The notes: generated from the letters alone by a model not told the origin. A stretch of DNA of 64,000 nucleotides from Pseudomonas caricapapayae (GCF_001400735.1 NZ_LJPW01000038.1:1-64000); one strand, 5' to 3'. Positions 54,100 through 63,829 are shown, counted from the stretch's first letter. Numbers and translations are program-made.

Positions 54100-54812
54100 T
54101 CGTGGCTGGCGAATGCGGCATGAAAAACCCTGCGCTCGAACCGGATGCCTTCGGCCAGACTGACTTCGAAAGCGCGGTTGACGCTTTCCTTGACCATCAT
54201 CGCGACCGGCAGAGACTTACCGGCGATAACAGCCGCTACCGCCAGTGCTTCCGGCAGCAATTGATCAAGCGGCAGCACGCGTGCAACCAGACCGGCGCGC
54301 TCTGCTTCGTGAGCATCGATCAGTCGGCCGGTCAGGCACATTTCCATGGCTTTGGCCTTGCCGACAGCTCGGGTCAGACGCTGCGTACCGCCCATCCCCG
54401 GCAATACACCGAGATTGATCTCCGGCTGCCCGAACCGGGCGTTTTCCGCAGCCAGAATGAAGTCGCACATCAATGCAAGCTCACACCCGCCACCCAGCGC
54501 AAAACCGGCTACGGCAGCCACGACAGGTCTGCGCCGCGCAGCGACCCGGTCACTTTCGCGAAACAGATCGTCAAGGTAAATCTGCGGATAGGACAGGTCG
54601 ACCATCTCTTTGATATCCGCGCCGGCAGCGAAGGCTTTTTCCGAGCCTGTCAGCACGATGCAGCCGATGTCGCTGTCCGACTCGAACTGATCGAGCGCAT
54701 GGTTCAACTCGTCAATCAGCTGAGCATTCAATGCGTTCAGTGCCTTGGGACGATTCAGCCTGACCACACCGACCGAACCTATAATTTCAATGATAATTGT
54801 CTCGTAAGACAT
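54039..54812 (-). CDS. enoyl-CoA hydratase/isomerase
   Basis: A 257-residue crotonase-fold enzyme. Oxyanion-hole segments are [15 protein letters not shown] and [15 protein letters not shown], and the second catalytic Glu lies in [20 protein letters not shown]. It hydrates trans-2-enoyl-CoA in fatty acid or related catabolism. The start at 54812 gives [14 protein letters not shown]. It follows the thiolase pseudogene in the same direction, separated by an AT-rich 90-base gap, so the two were probably a beta-oxidation pair. Confidence 0.93.
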   Translation of the reverse strand: MSYETIIIEIIGSVGVVRLNRPKALNALNAQLIDELNHALDQFESDSDIGCIVLTGSEKAFAAGADIKEMVDLSYPQIYLDDLFRESDRVAARRRPVVAAVAGFALGGGCELALMCDFILAAENARFGQPEINLGVLPGMGGTQRLTRAVGKAKAMEMCLTGRLIDAHEAERAGLVARVLPLDQLLPEALAVAAVIAGKSLPVAMMVKESVNRAFEVSLAEGIRFERRVFHAAFASHDQKEGMNAFIDKRQPDFKDC

Positions 54813-54902
54813 TGATAAATATCCTTTTATAAAAAAATCAAAACACAACCATTTACTACAGAACTGACATTAATTTAATAATTCAAACTATTGATTTAAT
54901 TG

Positions 54903-56111
54903 CTAAATAATAATTTCAACAGCAACGGCGGTAGCCTCGCCGCCACCGATACAGATAGCCGCCAGCCCACGCTTGAGGTTTCTGAGTTTCAGGGCCGCCA
55001 ACAGCGTCACGATAATCCGCGCGCCCGAAGCGCCTATCGGGTGCCCCAGCGCGCAGGCCCCGCCATTGACATTGACCTTTTCGTGGGCAAGGCCCAGCTC
55101 GCTCATTGCCACCAGTGGCACGACTGCAAACGCCTCGTTGATTTCGAACAGATCAATGTCATCGAGCGCCCAGCCCGTCTTGCCCAGCAGACGCTAAATC
55201 GCTCCTATCGGTGCTGTCGGAAACAGGCCAGGCTGGTCGGCGAATGCCGCATGGGCATGTAACACCGCCAATGGCCGAAGCCCTCGCCGCTGCGCTTCGG
55301 ACTGGCGCATCAACAGCAGCGCTGCTGCGCCATCAGAGATTGAACTGGCGTTAGCCGCCGTCACCGTACCCCCTTCGCGAAAAGCGGGTTTGAGCATCGG
55401 AATCTTCTCCGGACGCGCCTTGGGCGGCTGTTCATCGTGAGTGACTTGCCTGGTCTCTTTACCCACCTTGACCTGAACAGGAACGACTTCCGCATCGAAA
55501 TGGCCGTCAGTGATGGCCTGCTGCGCGCGGGCCAGTGATGCGAGGGCGAACGCATCCTGCGCCTCGCGACTGAAGCCGTTGGCCCCGGCACAGTCCTCGG
55601 CAAAGGTGCCCATCAGCCGACCCGGCTCATAGGCATCCTCAAGACCGTCAAGAAACATATGGTCCAGCACCTTGCCGTGCCCCATGCGATAACCGCTACG
55701 TGCGCGATCCAGCAGATAAGGCGCATTGGACATGCTCTCCATGCCTCCGGCCACCACCACGGCGGTGCTGTCTGCCATCAACAGATCATGGGCCATGATC
55801 ACAGTCTGCATGCCGGAACCGCACATCTTGTTTACGGTGCTGCACAGCGTCGCATTGCCCAGCCCGGCACCCAGCGCCGCCTGCCTGGCGGGCGCCTGAC
55901 CGAGACCGGCTGGCAGTACGCAGCCAAACAGAACATGTTGCACCTCGGCGGGCTCTATACCTGCGCGTTCAACGGCAGCGCGAATGGCGATCGAGCCCAG
56001 TTCTGTTGCAGCGAGGCTTTGCAATTCGCCCTGAAAACCGCCCATAGGCGTGCGTGCAGCGCTGACAATGACTACGGGGTCTTGATGAAGGGGGGTCCTT
56101 TCGATGGGCAT
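54903..56111 (-). pseudogene. acetyl-CoA acetyltransferase (thiolase) interrupted by an in-frame TAG
   Basis: The reading frame encodes a 402-residue thiolase once an internal stop is read through. N-terminal part: PVVIVSAARTPMGGFQGELQ, catalytic Cys in NKMCGSGMQTV, and GGMESMSNAPYLL. Codon 306 is TAG at 55194-55196 in place of the codon after TAPIGAI (probably Gln, CAG to TAG). In the same frame the sequence continues with LLGKTGWALDDIDLFEINEA, then NVNGGACALGHPIGASG with the catalytic His, and CIGGGEATAVA with the second Cys. All other catalytic features are intact, so this is a recent nonsense mutation or a sequencing error. Start set at 56111 by GGAGAAAGCC. Confidence 0.9.
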
Positions 56112-56285
56112 GGCTTTCTCCAGTCTTGTTTTTATTGGATCGGTCGAATCATCAACCTGCGGCACTGCCGACGCAATGGTTGAAACAGGCAGATTAGCGG
56201 GTATCCCGGCATTGCGCCCGACCAGGCGAATCTCTCACAGCGGGTGAGGTCTGAAGTTGACTGAACCCGACGCTGGAGCACACGA

Positions 56286-56765
56286 ATGTCGCTACGCCCG
56301 ATCCGCGCCCTGCTCTCATGTCTGCTTATCCTCAGTCTGAGCGCGTGTGCGCTAATCCCCCACCGAGACCCGCTTACGATCAATGTCGTCGGCATCGAAC
56401 CGGTTCCCGGGCAAGGACTTGAACTGCGTATGGCGGTCACTCTGCGCGTGCAGAACCCGAACGAAACCGAGATCAACTACACCGGCGTGGCGCTGGATCT
56501 GGACGTGAACGGCAGACTGCTGGCTTCTGGGGTGAGCAACCAGAAAGGCACCGTCGGACGTTTCTCCGAGGCGGTGCTGGTGGTGCCGGTCAGCGTGTCG
56601 GCGTTTGCCGCTTTGCGTCAGGCGCTGGGACTGTCCCAGAGCCAGCGCCTGGATAATCTGCCTTACACCTTACGCGGCAAGCTGGCGGGCGGCCTGTTCG
56701 GCACGCTGCGTTTCAGTGACAGCGGCACCCTGGATCTGCGCCAGGCCGAGGGCGATCCCTGGTAA
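56286..56765 (+). CDS. LEA type 2 (WHy domain) lipoprotein
   Basis: A 159-residue protein with a lipoprotein signal peptide (ALLSCLLILSLSAC lipobox LSAC near residue 21). The mature part has the LEA14/WHy fold pattern: INVVGIEPVPGQGLELRMAV, TLRVQNPNETEINYTGVALD. LEA type 2 proteins are tied to desiccation and stress tolerance in plants and bacteria. It would be anchored in a membrane facing the periplasm. Divergent from the thiolase pseudogene. Confidence 0.9.
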   Translation: MSLRPIRALLSCLLILSLSACALIPHRDPLTINVVGIEPVPGQGLELRMAVTLRVQNPNETEINYTGVALDLDVNGRLLASGVSNQKGTVGRFSEAVLVVPVSVSAFAALRQALGLSQSQRLDNLPYTLRGKLAGGLFGTLRFSDSGTLDLRQAEGDPW

Positions 56766-56891
56766 ACCTGACTGACGGCCTGAAGCAACGGGCAGGCGCG
56801 GCAAACATGAACGGTCGACACCGGTGGCATGTTTGCTGCTAGCCCTGAAGACACGCTCTGCGCCCCTTTCATGCTCAAGGAAGATCTGCCA

Positions 56892-57773
56892 ATGACTCTG
56901 CAAACGCTGCCAGCACGATTCCGTCACCTGCCCGCTCTCATCCTTTTCGCATTCACGCTCGGTCTGTCCAGTGCGCCGGCATGCGCGGCCGAAAAAAGTG
57001 CCAAACGCGGCATCGCCTATGACGTCGCCCTGCCTGCCGACCTGAGCGCTTTGTCGTCAGGCGTGAGCTGGTGGTACAACTGGAGCCCCAAGGCTCACGA
57101 CCGCCTGGCGTCCTACGATTACGCCTCGACGTACAGCGTGGATTTCATCCCGATGGTGTGGAACGACAACCTCGACGACGGCCAGTTGAAACAATACCTG
57201 TTGGCCCATCCCTCCATTCACTACCTGCTGGCCATCAATGAACCCAATTTGCTCGACCAGGCCAACCTGACGCCGGAGGCAGCGGCCAGCTTCTGGCCCA
57301 GGCTGGAACAGATCGCGGCTCAGACCGGAGTAAAACTGGTGGGCCCGGCGATGAATTGGGGGACCATGCCGGGCTACGGCGACCCGGTGGTGTGGCTCGA
57401 TGCCTTCTACACAGCGTACCGGGCCATGAACCAGGGTCGGGATCCGCGCATCGATTATCTGGCGTTTCACTGGTACGACTATGGTTTGTCAGGAATGCTC
57501 GACAGACTGTCGAAGTACGGAAAACCCTTCTGGGTCACCGAGTTCGCGAATTGGCACGCGCTGGATGACGGAATGCAGATTGACTCAGTCGAAAAGCAGA
57601 AACAGCAGATGGCCGATATGGTCGCCACGCTCGAGCAGCGCGCAGATGTATTCAGGTATGCCTGGTTCACTGGCCGGATGAACCCCGACCCGCACTTTTC
57701 CAGCCTGTTGAACAGCGAAGGTCAACTGACCGAGCTGGGTCAGTACTACCTCTCGCTGCCGCACAGCGAGTGA
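56892..57773 (+). CDS. secreted glycoside hydrolase, GH128-like (Asl1 catalytic core)
   Basis: A 293-residue protein with a Sec signal peptide of about 34 residues (LPALILFAFTLGLSSAPACA) and a TIM-barrel glycosidase domain of the type seen in fungal beta-1,3-glucanases: VSWWYNWSPKA, HYLLAINEPNL with the candidate acid/base Glu, and FWVTEFANWHA with the candidate nucleophile Glu. The start at 56892 is preceded by AAGGAAG. It is likely periplasmic or exported and could act on glucans of fungi, plants or the cell itself. Its end overlaps the convergent hypothetical gene. Confidence 0.85.
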   Translation: MTLQTLPARFRHLPALILFAFTLGLSSAPACAAEKSAKRGIAYDVALPADLSALSSGVSWWYNWSPKAHDRLASYDYASTYSVDFIPMVWNDNLDDGQLKQYLLAHPSIHYLLAINEPNLLDQANLTPEAAASFWPRLEQIAAQTGVKLVGPAMNWGTMPGYGDPVVWLDAFYTAYRAMNQGRDPRIDYLAFHWYDYGLSGMLDRLSKYGKPFWVTEFANWHALDDGMQIDSVEKQKQQMADMVATLEQRADVFRYAWFTGRMNPDPHFSSLLNSEGQLTELGQYYLSLPHSE

Positions 57774-58086
57774 TCCCGCGAGGCTTGCTCAAGGCATCTT
57801 CGCAACCCGCAAGCGAAGCCGCGCCGATCTCGGTCAGGCCACTGATGATGTGCTGCGTATAGGGAAATGACTGATCGGCTTCCAGAACTTTTGCCGAGAT
57901 CAGAAGGCCCTCCCTGACCAGAGTGTCGACTGTCGTGACACACACATGGATTGCAGGGGCTCGGGAGTGGGCACGCACCAGCTCCCTGTAGATCTGCCCG
58001 AAAGTCAGCTTTTGGGGCTTGCTCACGCACAGGCGCTTGACGATGCTCAAGACAGCAAGATCAACGCGCGGATTTTCGTCACTCAC
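57667..58086 (-). CDS. hypothetical winged-helix-like protein
   Basis: A 139-residue ORF. I chose the GTG at 58086 because the protein-like part begins there (SDENPRVDLAVLSIVKRLC). Residues 1-90 look like a winged helix: FGQIYRELVRAH, then IHVCVTTVDTLVREGLLISA and a beta wing, ending TEIGAASLA. The last 50 residues are Arg/Ser-rich and lie in the 107-base overlap with the GH128 gene, where coding is doubtful. No family recognised. A small regulator is possible. Confidence 0.5.
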   Translation of the reverse strand: MSDENPRVDLAVLSIVKRLCVSKPQKLTFGQIYRELVRAHSRAPAIHVCVTTVDTLVREGLLISAKVLEADQSFPYTQHIISGLTEIGAASLAGCEDALSKPRGITRCAAARGSTDPARSVDLRCSTGWKSAGRGSSGQ

Positions 58087-58682
58087 CGCATTTGCCTTTA
58101 ACGTAATGAAGCCTGAACAACACACCCGCGGAACACCATTATCGTTCTTGCCGACATCAACAATAAGCGTTTAAACCCTGAAAGAGGCAACACGCCGAAC
58201 GCTCTATTCTTTGGCAAAAGAGAGTTGATCTTTTTTATTAAAATTTGCGCTTCAGGCGCATTAAGAAAACAACTGAATCGCCACTCAATAGTGATGGACG
58301 GATGTACTTTACCGCTCACTCATCCGCTTTTAATGTGTGCAGTAATGGCAGGATCAAAAGCTTAACAGAACCTTAAACCTAATAACAGTTAGGTTTAGAA
58401 AAAAGCAATTAAAAGTCAATATTACTGTAAACCATGAAATTTTATTGCTGAAATATAACAATAATTAGCCATTAACTCTGAAAAAATCACTGAATTCGCC
58501 GACTGACTTTCACAAAAAATCATACATAGCCAAATGACATCATTTAATAAAAACAGTCTTGGTAATACTTTATCGGTCGGTGAACTTTTTACGCTCGCGC
58601 CGGACTGAGTGTTCAGCCAAGCGATGTGTCATTGCCACAGCCGCCTGTTTCCTCCTGCAAACCATTAATCGAGATTCAATCG
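58087..58682. other. AT-rich intergenic region upstream of the secreted protein/GH3 genes
   Basis: About 600 bases, distinctly AT-rich from roughly 58150 to 58600 against a GC-rich background. It contains a perfect inverted repeat TAAACCTAA (58374-58382) and TTAGGTTTA (58389-58397) with a 6-base loop. No convincing gene is visible. Such regions often bind MvaT/H-NS-type silencers and carry promoters of acquired or niche genes. Confidence 0.5.
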
Positions 58683-58937
58683 ATGACTAGAACCATGCTG
58701 TCTGTTTTCAGTGCAGTACTTTTGTGTGCGCACAGTGTGTCCACGCTGGCAGCGGACTCAACGTCTACCGCCACCACCACAGGGTCCGATCAACAGAGTC
58801 GAGTGCAGGTTGAAGCCAGACGCGATCAGTTGTCGGGTGCCGACAAGATCAGCCCAGCCAGACAGCAGAGCTCGTCCTCCCTGCTCGATGCTCCAGTAGA
58901 CACCGACGACGCCCCGGTACAGGCGCAACGCCCATGA
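58683..58937 (+). CDS. small secreted protein coupled to the GH3 gene
   Basis: An 84-residue protein with a Sec signal peptide (MLSVFSAVLLCAHSVSTLAA). The mature 60 residues are Ser/Thr/Gln/Asp-rich and look disordered, with no Cys or lipobox. Its stop overlaps the GH3 start (ATGA), which implies coupled expression. It might be a secretion or folding partner of the glucosidase, or just a leader peptide. No family recognised. Confidence 0.7.
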   Translation: MTRTMLSVFSAVLLCAHSVSTLAADSTSTATTTGSDQQSRVQVEARRDQLSGADKISPARQQSSSSLLDAPVDTDDAPVQAQRP

Positions 58938-61675
58938 ACAGCCTCTATCAACCGATTACATCGACCAGAAGGACACTTGCCTTGTCAGCCTTCAAACAGA
59001 CATTGGGCTTGAGCCTGCTGACGTTCAGCGTCATGCAGGCCAACCTTGCGCTGGCTGCCGTTACCCCGGCGACCGGCAATGAAGTCGAAGCGCGCGTCAG
59101 CTCGATTCTCGACAACATGAATCAGTCGGAAAAGATCAACTTCACCCGCGTCAACGACGGCCACATGATCCCTTCCCTGCTCAAGTGGGGTATCAAGGGC
59201 ACCGTGGCGTATGACTCGTCCATGGGCGTGCACGTCAACAACGCCACGTTTGGCGCTCAGTACCCGTCGCAGTCCGCGCTGGCGGCGACCTGGAGCATCA
59301 ACCGGGCCAAGGAGTTCGGCCTGGCCATCGCTTACGAGACACGAATCTCCGGCGGTCAACAGATGCTCTCGCCAGGTGCCAACCTGTATCGCACGCCTTA
59401 CAACGGTCGTTCGGCCGAGTACGTCAGCGGTGAGGACCCGTTCCTCGGTGCAGTGCTGGCACCTGCGATCGTCAACGCCATCCAGGCGCAGGGTATCCAG
59501 GCCAGTGGCAAGCATTATCTGGCCAACGAGCAGGAAGCCAACCGCCAGGCAGTCGACGTCAAGGTTGATGAGCGCACCCTGCGCGAGCTGTACCTGCCAG
59601 GCTTCGAATCGATGGTCAAGAACGCCAACGTGGCCTCGATCATGTGTGGTTTCAACAAGGTCAACGGCGACTACGCCTGTGAAAACCATCATCTGATCAC
59701 TGAAGTGCTCAAGGGCGAATGGGGCTATCAGGGCATGGTCATCAGTGACTTCAACGCCATCCACGATGCGTTCAAGGGCGCGTGGGCCGGTACCGACATC
59801 GACATGCCCTCAGGCCTTCAGTTCACCGAAGCCAAACTCCTGCCTTACCTGTGGAGCGGGCAACTGACCCAGAACGTGATCGACGACAAGGTCAAACGCA
59901 ACCTGCGCGCGATTGTCAGCTATGACCTCCAGGAAAACCTCAACACCGCCAAGACCCTGGACCACCCCGAGTACGGCATGCGCGCGGCGCTGAATACGGC
60001 GCGCGAATCCATCGTCTTGCTGCGCAACGAGAACACCGCTGCGGGCAAGCCATTGCTGCCGCTGGCACGCTCGGCAAAGATCGCCGTGATCGGCAACTGG
60101 GCGCATGATGTACCGGCATCACCTTTCGGCACCGCCAACTCGCCGCCCAACAGCTATGTGACCGAACTGAGCGGCCTGCAGCAACTGGCAGCCAGCAGCG
60201 CCGATGTGACCTACCTCTCGGAGATGAGCCTGAATCCGACCAGCTCGGTGTGGTATCAGCCGGCAACCGGCGACAACGGGATCAGTAATGCCGGGGTGAA
60301 AGCCGAATACTTCTCCAACACCAGCTTTTCCGGCGACCCGGTGCTGACGCGCGTCGAGCCAGGCTTGAACCTCAACTGGGCCACCGGCACCAACGCCACC
60401 AACGCAGGCAGCACGGCGGTGTCCGGCTTCAGCCCGACAGCCGGCGCATTCTCGGCACGGTTCACCACGACCATCAAGCCGACAGTCTCGGGCGCACAGG
60501 TATTCAAAGTGCGGGCAGACGGCCCGTACAAGCTCTGGGTCAACGATGAACTGGTGCTGCAGAGCGACGGCGTGCCTTACTCTGGTGACGTCGTGAATGC
60601 GCTGACAACGTCGGGGAAAACCGCGTCATTGTCGGCTGGCAAGACGTATAACGTGAAGCTCGAATACCAGCGTATACAGGGCAACTTCATCCCGGTGCTG
60701 GGCGGCCTGACCGGCGTGCAGATGAGCTGGGCTTCGTTGCGTCCGCCAAAGGACCTGTCGAAATACGATGCCGTCGTGGTGGCTACAGGGACCACGTCTG
60801 AAAACGAAGGCGAAGGCTCTGACCACGGCTTCGATCTGCCTGATCAACAGGCCGAACTGATCAGCTTCGTCGCCAAGGCCAATCCTAATACCATCGTCGT
60901 CATGCACGGCGGTGGCGTAGCCAACATGCAGCCTTGGGCGAACAAGGTCGGCGCGACGCTGCAAGCCTGGTTCCCAGGCCAGCAAGGCGGTCAGGCGCTG
61001 GCCGAGATCCTTTATGGCAAGGTCAACCCGTCGGGCAAGCTGCCGGTCACGATCGACAAGAAGATCGAGGATAACCCCAGCTATGCCTCTTACCCGGACC
61101 CTGCCGCCTATCACGGTGACAATGCCCTGACTGAAATGACCTACAGCGAAGGCATGTACATGGGTTATCGCGGGTATGACAAAAAGCACGCCAAGCCGCT
61201 TTATCCCTTCGGTTATGGCCTTTCCTACACCACGTTCAGCTACAGCGACCTGAAACTGTCGACCAATGTGCTCACGCCAGGCTCGACGATCGATGTCAAA
61301 TTTACCGTGACCAACACCGGCGACAAGGCAGGCTTCGAAGTTGCACAACTGTATGTGCAGCCGGTCAATCCTGCCGTGGACCGTCCGGAGAAGGAACTCA
61401 AGGGCTTCACCAAGGTGTACCTGCAGCCCGGAGAGAGCAAGACTGTCAGCGTACCGATAGACTCGCGTTCGCTGGCCTACTACGTCGACAAGACCGCGAG
61501 CTGGGACGTTGACGCCGGGAAGTTCAAGATTCTCGTGGGTGCAAACTCGGAGAACCTGACGCTGAACAGGACGCTGATCACGCTGTACCCCGAAAAACTG
61601 ACCACTCGCGACAGCAACCCGCTGCCGCTGCCACTGCGCAAGGCAGTACAGGTCAGCGCGACACAGACTTACTGA
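58934..61675 (+). CDS. secreted beta-glucosidase, GH3 with PA14 domain
   Basis: A 913-residue glycoside hydrolase. A signal region lies in the first 42 residues (LGLSLLTFSVMQANLALAA). The GH3 N-domain carries the substrate motif SGKHYLANEQEANRQ and the nucleophile Asp272 in VISDFNA, where classical enzymes have SDW. A PA14 domain follows around residues 450-590 (AEYFSNTSFSG, PYKLWVNDELVLQ), then the GH3 C-domain and a fibronectin III-like tail. PA14-containing GH3 enzymes act on plant-derived or oligomeric beta-glucosides. Expected in the periplasm or outside. Coupled to the preceding small secreted protein. Confidence 0.93.
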   Translation: MNSLYQPITSTRRTLALSAFKQTLGLSLLTFSVMQANLALAAVTPATGNEVEARVSSILDNMNQSEKINFTRVNDGHMIPSLLKWGIKGTVAYDSSMGVHVNNATFGAQYPSQSALAATWSINRAKEFGLAIAYETRISGGQQMLSPGANLYRTPYNGRSAEYVSGEDPFLGAVLAPAIVNAIQAQGIQASGKHYLANEQEANRQAVDVKVDERTLRELYLPGFESMVKNANVASIMCGFNKVNGDYACENHHLITEVLKGEWGYQGMVISDFNAIHDAFKGAWAGTDIDMPSGLQFTEAKLLPYLWSGQLTQNVIDDKVKRNLRAIVSYDLQENLNTAKTLDHPEYGMRAALNTARESIVLLRNENTAAGKPLLPLARSAKIAVIGNWAHDVPASPFGTANSPPNSYVTELSGLQQLAASSADVTYLSEMSLNPTSSVWYQPATGDNGISNAGVKAEYFSNTSFSGDPVLTRVEPGLNLNWATGTNATNAGSTAVSGFSPTAGAFSARFTTTIKPTVSGAQVFKVRADGPYKLWVNDELVLQSDGVPYSGDVVNALTTSGKTASLSAGKTYNVKLEYQRIQGNFIPVLGGLTGVQMSWASLRPPKDLSKYDAVVVATGTTSENEGEGSDHGFDLPDQQAELISFVAKANPNTIVVMHGGGVANMQPWANKVGATLQAWFPGQQGGQALAEILYGKVNPSGKLPVTIDKKIEDNPSYASYPDPAAYHGDNALTEMTYSEGMYMGYRGYDKKHAKPLYPFGYGLSYTTFSYSDLKLSTNVLTPGSTIDVKFTVTNTGDKAGFEVAQLYVQPVNPAVDRPEKELKGFTKVYLQPGESKTVSVPIDSRSLAYYVDKTASWDVDAGKFKILVGANSENLTLNRTLITLYPEKLTTRDSNPLPLPLRKAVQVSATQTY

Positions 61676-61685
61676 TGCACCTCGT

Positions 61686-61707
61686 CAAGGCTCAGGGATG
61701 AGCCTTG
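61686..61707. terminator. hairpin between GH3 and TetR genes
   Basis: CAAGGCTC and GAGCCTTG form an 8-bp stem with a 6-base loop between two convergent genes, overlapping the TetR 3' end. No clear T run. Confidence 0.5.
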
Positions 61708-62342
61708 ATATCCCTTCCCAGGCGCTGCACGTAGATATCGAAAACCGCCATGACATCGACGTCTTGCGGGCTACGCAGCCACTGAATCTGCAAACCGTCC
61801 ATGACCGAGAAAATTTCCTGGGCCAGGGCTTTGACATTGATATCGGTGCGCACCTCGCCCGCGTCGACCAACGCCTGCAGATGACCCCGAGCATGCTCGT
61901 GAGTCAGCTGGAATCGCTCGTGGTGCCACGTCCATGCGGGATGCGACTTCGACAGGCTTTCAGTGTTCATCAGTAACGCCGCCTGACATTCGTCGGCATT
62001 TTCGATACTGAAGCTCATGCTCAGCTTGAGGAATTTCAGAAACCCTTCAAGCGTCGGTTCGGTAACCAGATCCTGAAACCGTGACGTGACTCGCTGATCC
62101 CTGCGCTCCAGCAACGCAGCGAGCAAGGCTTCCTTGTTGGGAAAATGGTGCAGCAACCCGACGGTGGTGATGCCGGCCAGCAATGCAACCTCGCGCATTG
62201 ACGCACTCGAATAGCCGTCTCTGGCGAAAACAACCGTGGCGGCATCCAGCAAGGCCTTTCTGCGCATGTCGCCCTTGGGCGCACGACGGCGTTTGGGCGC
62301 GGCTGTTTCTTCGGACTCATTCCCTGATTCTTCGATGACCAT
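61692..62342 (-). CDS. TetR/AcrR family regulator
   Basis: A 216-residue regulator. Residues 1-25 are charged and basic (PKRRRAPKGDMRRKALLDAA), followed by the helix-turn-helix (SMREVALLAGITTVGLLHHF with PNKEALL) and a ligand-binding helical domain. It lies 22 bases downstream of the MATE transporter gene in the same direction, so it is probably cotranscribed with and regulates it; the GH3 gene on the other side is a second possible target. Confidence 0.92.
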   Translation of the reverse strand: MVIEESGNESEETAAPKRRRAPKGDMRRKALLDAATVVFARDGYSSASMREVALLAGITTVGLLHHFPNKEALLAALLERRDQRVTSRFQDLVTEPTLEGFLKFLKLSMSFSIENADECQAALLMNTESLSKSHPAWTWHHERFQLTHEHARGHLQALVDAGEVRTDINVKALAQEIFSVMDGLQIQWLRSPQDVDVMAVFDIYVQRLGRDIKAHP

Positions 62343-62364
62343 AAAAACCTGATAACGCCTTGAT

Positions 62365-63726
62365 TCAATGCGCCCCGATGCTCGTGACCGGAGCCCTGCT
62401 GGTGAAAAACCGCTTCGCCGTCAGCGAAGCCGTGGTGATGGAGATCAGTGCGATGAGCGCATTGCCAGCAAACATGCCGGGCAACGCGCCGCTGCTGCCG
62501 AACCAGTGAATGCCGGCAAATACAAAGGGCACCGTACCCGCCGTTGCCCTGAGCCAGGCAAATACCGCCACCCACCACGACCTGTTCATGGTGATGAACA
62601 CGGCGATGGCGACGAAATCCAGACCAATCAACACCCAGAGTCCGCCGCCCCATACGCAAAAGGCCAGGAACACAGCGCGGGCATCGCCCCCCAACTGGTA
62701 GAGATCGGCAATCATGCCGCCGCACAGCACCAGCATCAGCCAGACAGCCAGCCCGTAACAAACCACCAGTTTGCGGGTGAAGACAACCGCAGAGCGCACG
62801 CGATCATCCCGGTTCGCACCGATATTCTGGCCAAGCACCGGCGCAAGCGCACCCGGCAGGGCAAAAAAAGCGCAATAGGAAAACTGCAGGACCCGGTCCA
62901 GCACCGTCATGGCGGCCAAAGCGGAGGTACCGAATGCCGAAAGCGAGGCCACAAGATAAGCCAAACCGACAGGTGTGGCCAGATTTGCCGCCATTGCGGG
63001 AAGCGCAAGCCTGAAGGTGCGCCAGACGTGCAGGCGCAACAGCTTCAGATTGCGTGTGAAGACCATGCCCACGCGGCAGCGAACCCAATACACGCCGATG
63101 CAGGCTGAAACAAAGGCCGAAACGGCGAACGCAACGCCGGCCCCCTTCAGCCCCAGGTCCAGTACAAAGATGAATAACGGGTCCGCGACCGCCAGCGTGG
63201 CGGCAGCCGACAGCACAACCGCCAGCGCCCGGCGGTTATCACCGGTGGTTCTGAGCATCTGCGCCGACATCTGCATCACCGCCTGCAGCACGGTAAAGGG
63301 CAGTGTCAACCAGATGAAACTGCGTGCTGCCTCGTAAGTGGCCGCCTCGGCACCCAGCCAGTGAGTAATCGGGACCACCAGCGCCAACTGCACGGCAGCC
63401 GCCAGACCGCAGACCATAAGAACCATCAGCATCAAGCTACCCGTCAGCCGCGGTATTGACTTCGCTGCGCGATGGCCGATGCGTTCCGACAGCACTGAAG
63501 TCGCTGCGATGATCAGACCGGTTGCCAGCGCACTGTTGAAAAAAATCAGTACCTTGGCGATGCCCACCGCTGCCAGCAGCACCGGGTCACGCAGCATCGA
63601 TACGTAGACCAGTGTCAGAATGTCGACGAGGAAAATCGCGAACAGGCTCAAGGCACTGGCACTGGCGGTAAGAACAATGTGGCGCGCTACGCTGCCTTGG
63701 GTAAATCTTGCACTGGCTTGGGCCAT
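62365..63726 (-). CDS. MATE family efflux transporter
   Basis: A 453-residue multidrug and toxin extrusion family protein with about twelve hydrophobic segments, the two-fold pseudo-repeat of the family (N-half helices after VARHIVLTASASALSLFAIF; C-half starting near LALPAMAANLATPVGLAYL) and a short cytosolic N-terminus. MATE proteins export cationic drugs or metabolites by Na+ or H+ antiport. The ATG at 63726 (MAQASARFTQG) is the best start. First gene of a pair with the TetR regulator. Confidence 0.92.
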   Translation of the reverse strand: MAQASARFTQGSVARHIVLTASASALSLFAIFLVDILTLVYVSMLRDPVLLAAVGIAKVLIFFNSALATGLIIAATSVLSERIGHRAAKSIPRLTGSLMLMVLMVCGLAAAVQLALVVPITHWLGAEAATYEAARSFIWLTLPFTVLQAVMQMSAQMLRTTGDNRRALAVVLSAAATLAVADPLFIFVLDLGLKGAGVAFAVSAFVSACIGVYWVRCRVGMVFTRNLKLLRLHVWRTFRLALPAMAANLATPVGLAYLVASLSAFGTSALAAMTVLDRVLQFSYCAFFALPGALAPVLGQNIGANRDDRVRSAVVFTRKLVVCYGLAVWLMLVLCGGMIADLYQLGGDARAVFLAFCVWGGGLWVLIGLDFVAIAVFITMNRSWWVAVFAWLRATAGTVPFVFAGIHWFGSSGALPGMFAGNALIALISITTASLTAKRFFTSRAPVTSIGAH

Positions 63727-63829
63727 CAATGTTCTCAAAAGGCCTGATCAGCCTTGCATGCAAGACGTTCCCACGCATGTGCATAAGGAACGGGGAATCC
63801 TTGATCTGTGTCCCAGGCGCTGTTGCTGG

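Noticed and set aside
55194..55196. Recoding of the thiolase stop as an unusual amino acid
   Set aside because: The codon is TAG, not TGA, no recoding element is seen, and thiolases do not use pyrrolysine; a nonsense mutation is simpler.
58098..58319. 73-codon minus-strand frame in the AT-rich region
   Set aside because: No ribosome-binding site or domain, and it lies in non-coding-like AT-rich DNA.
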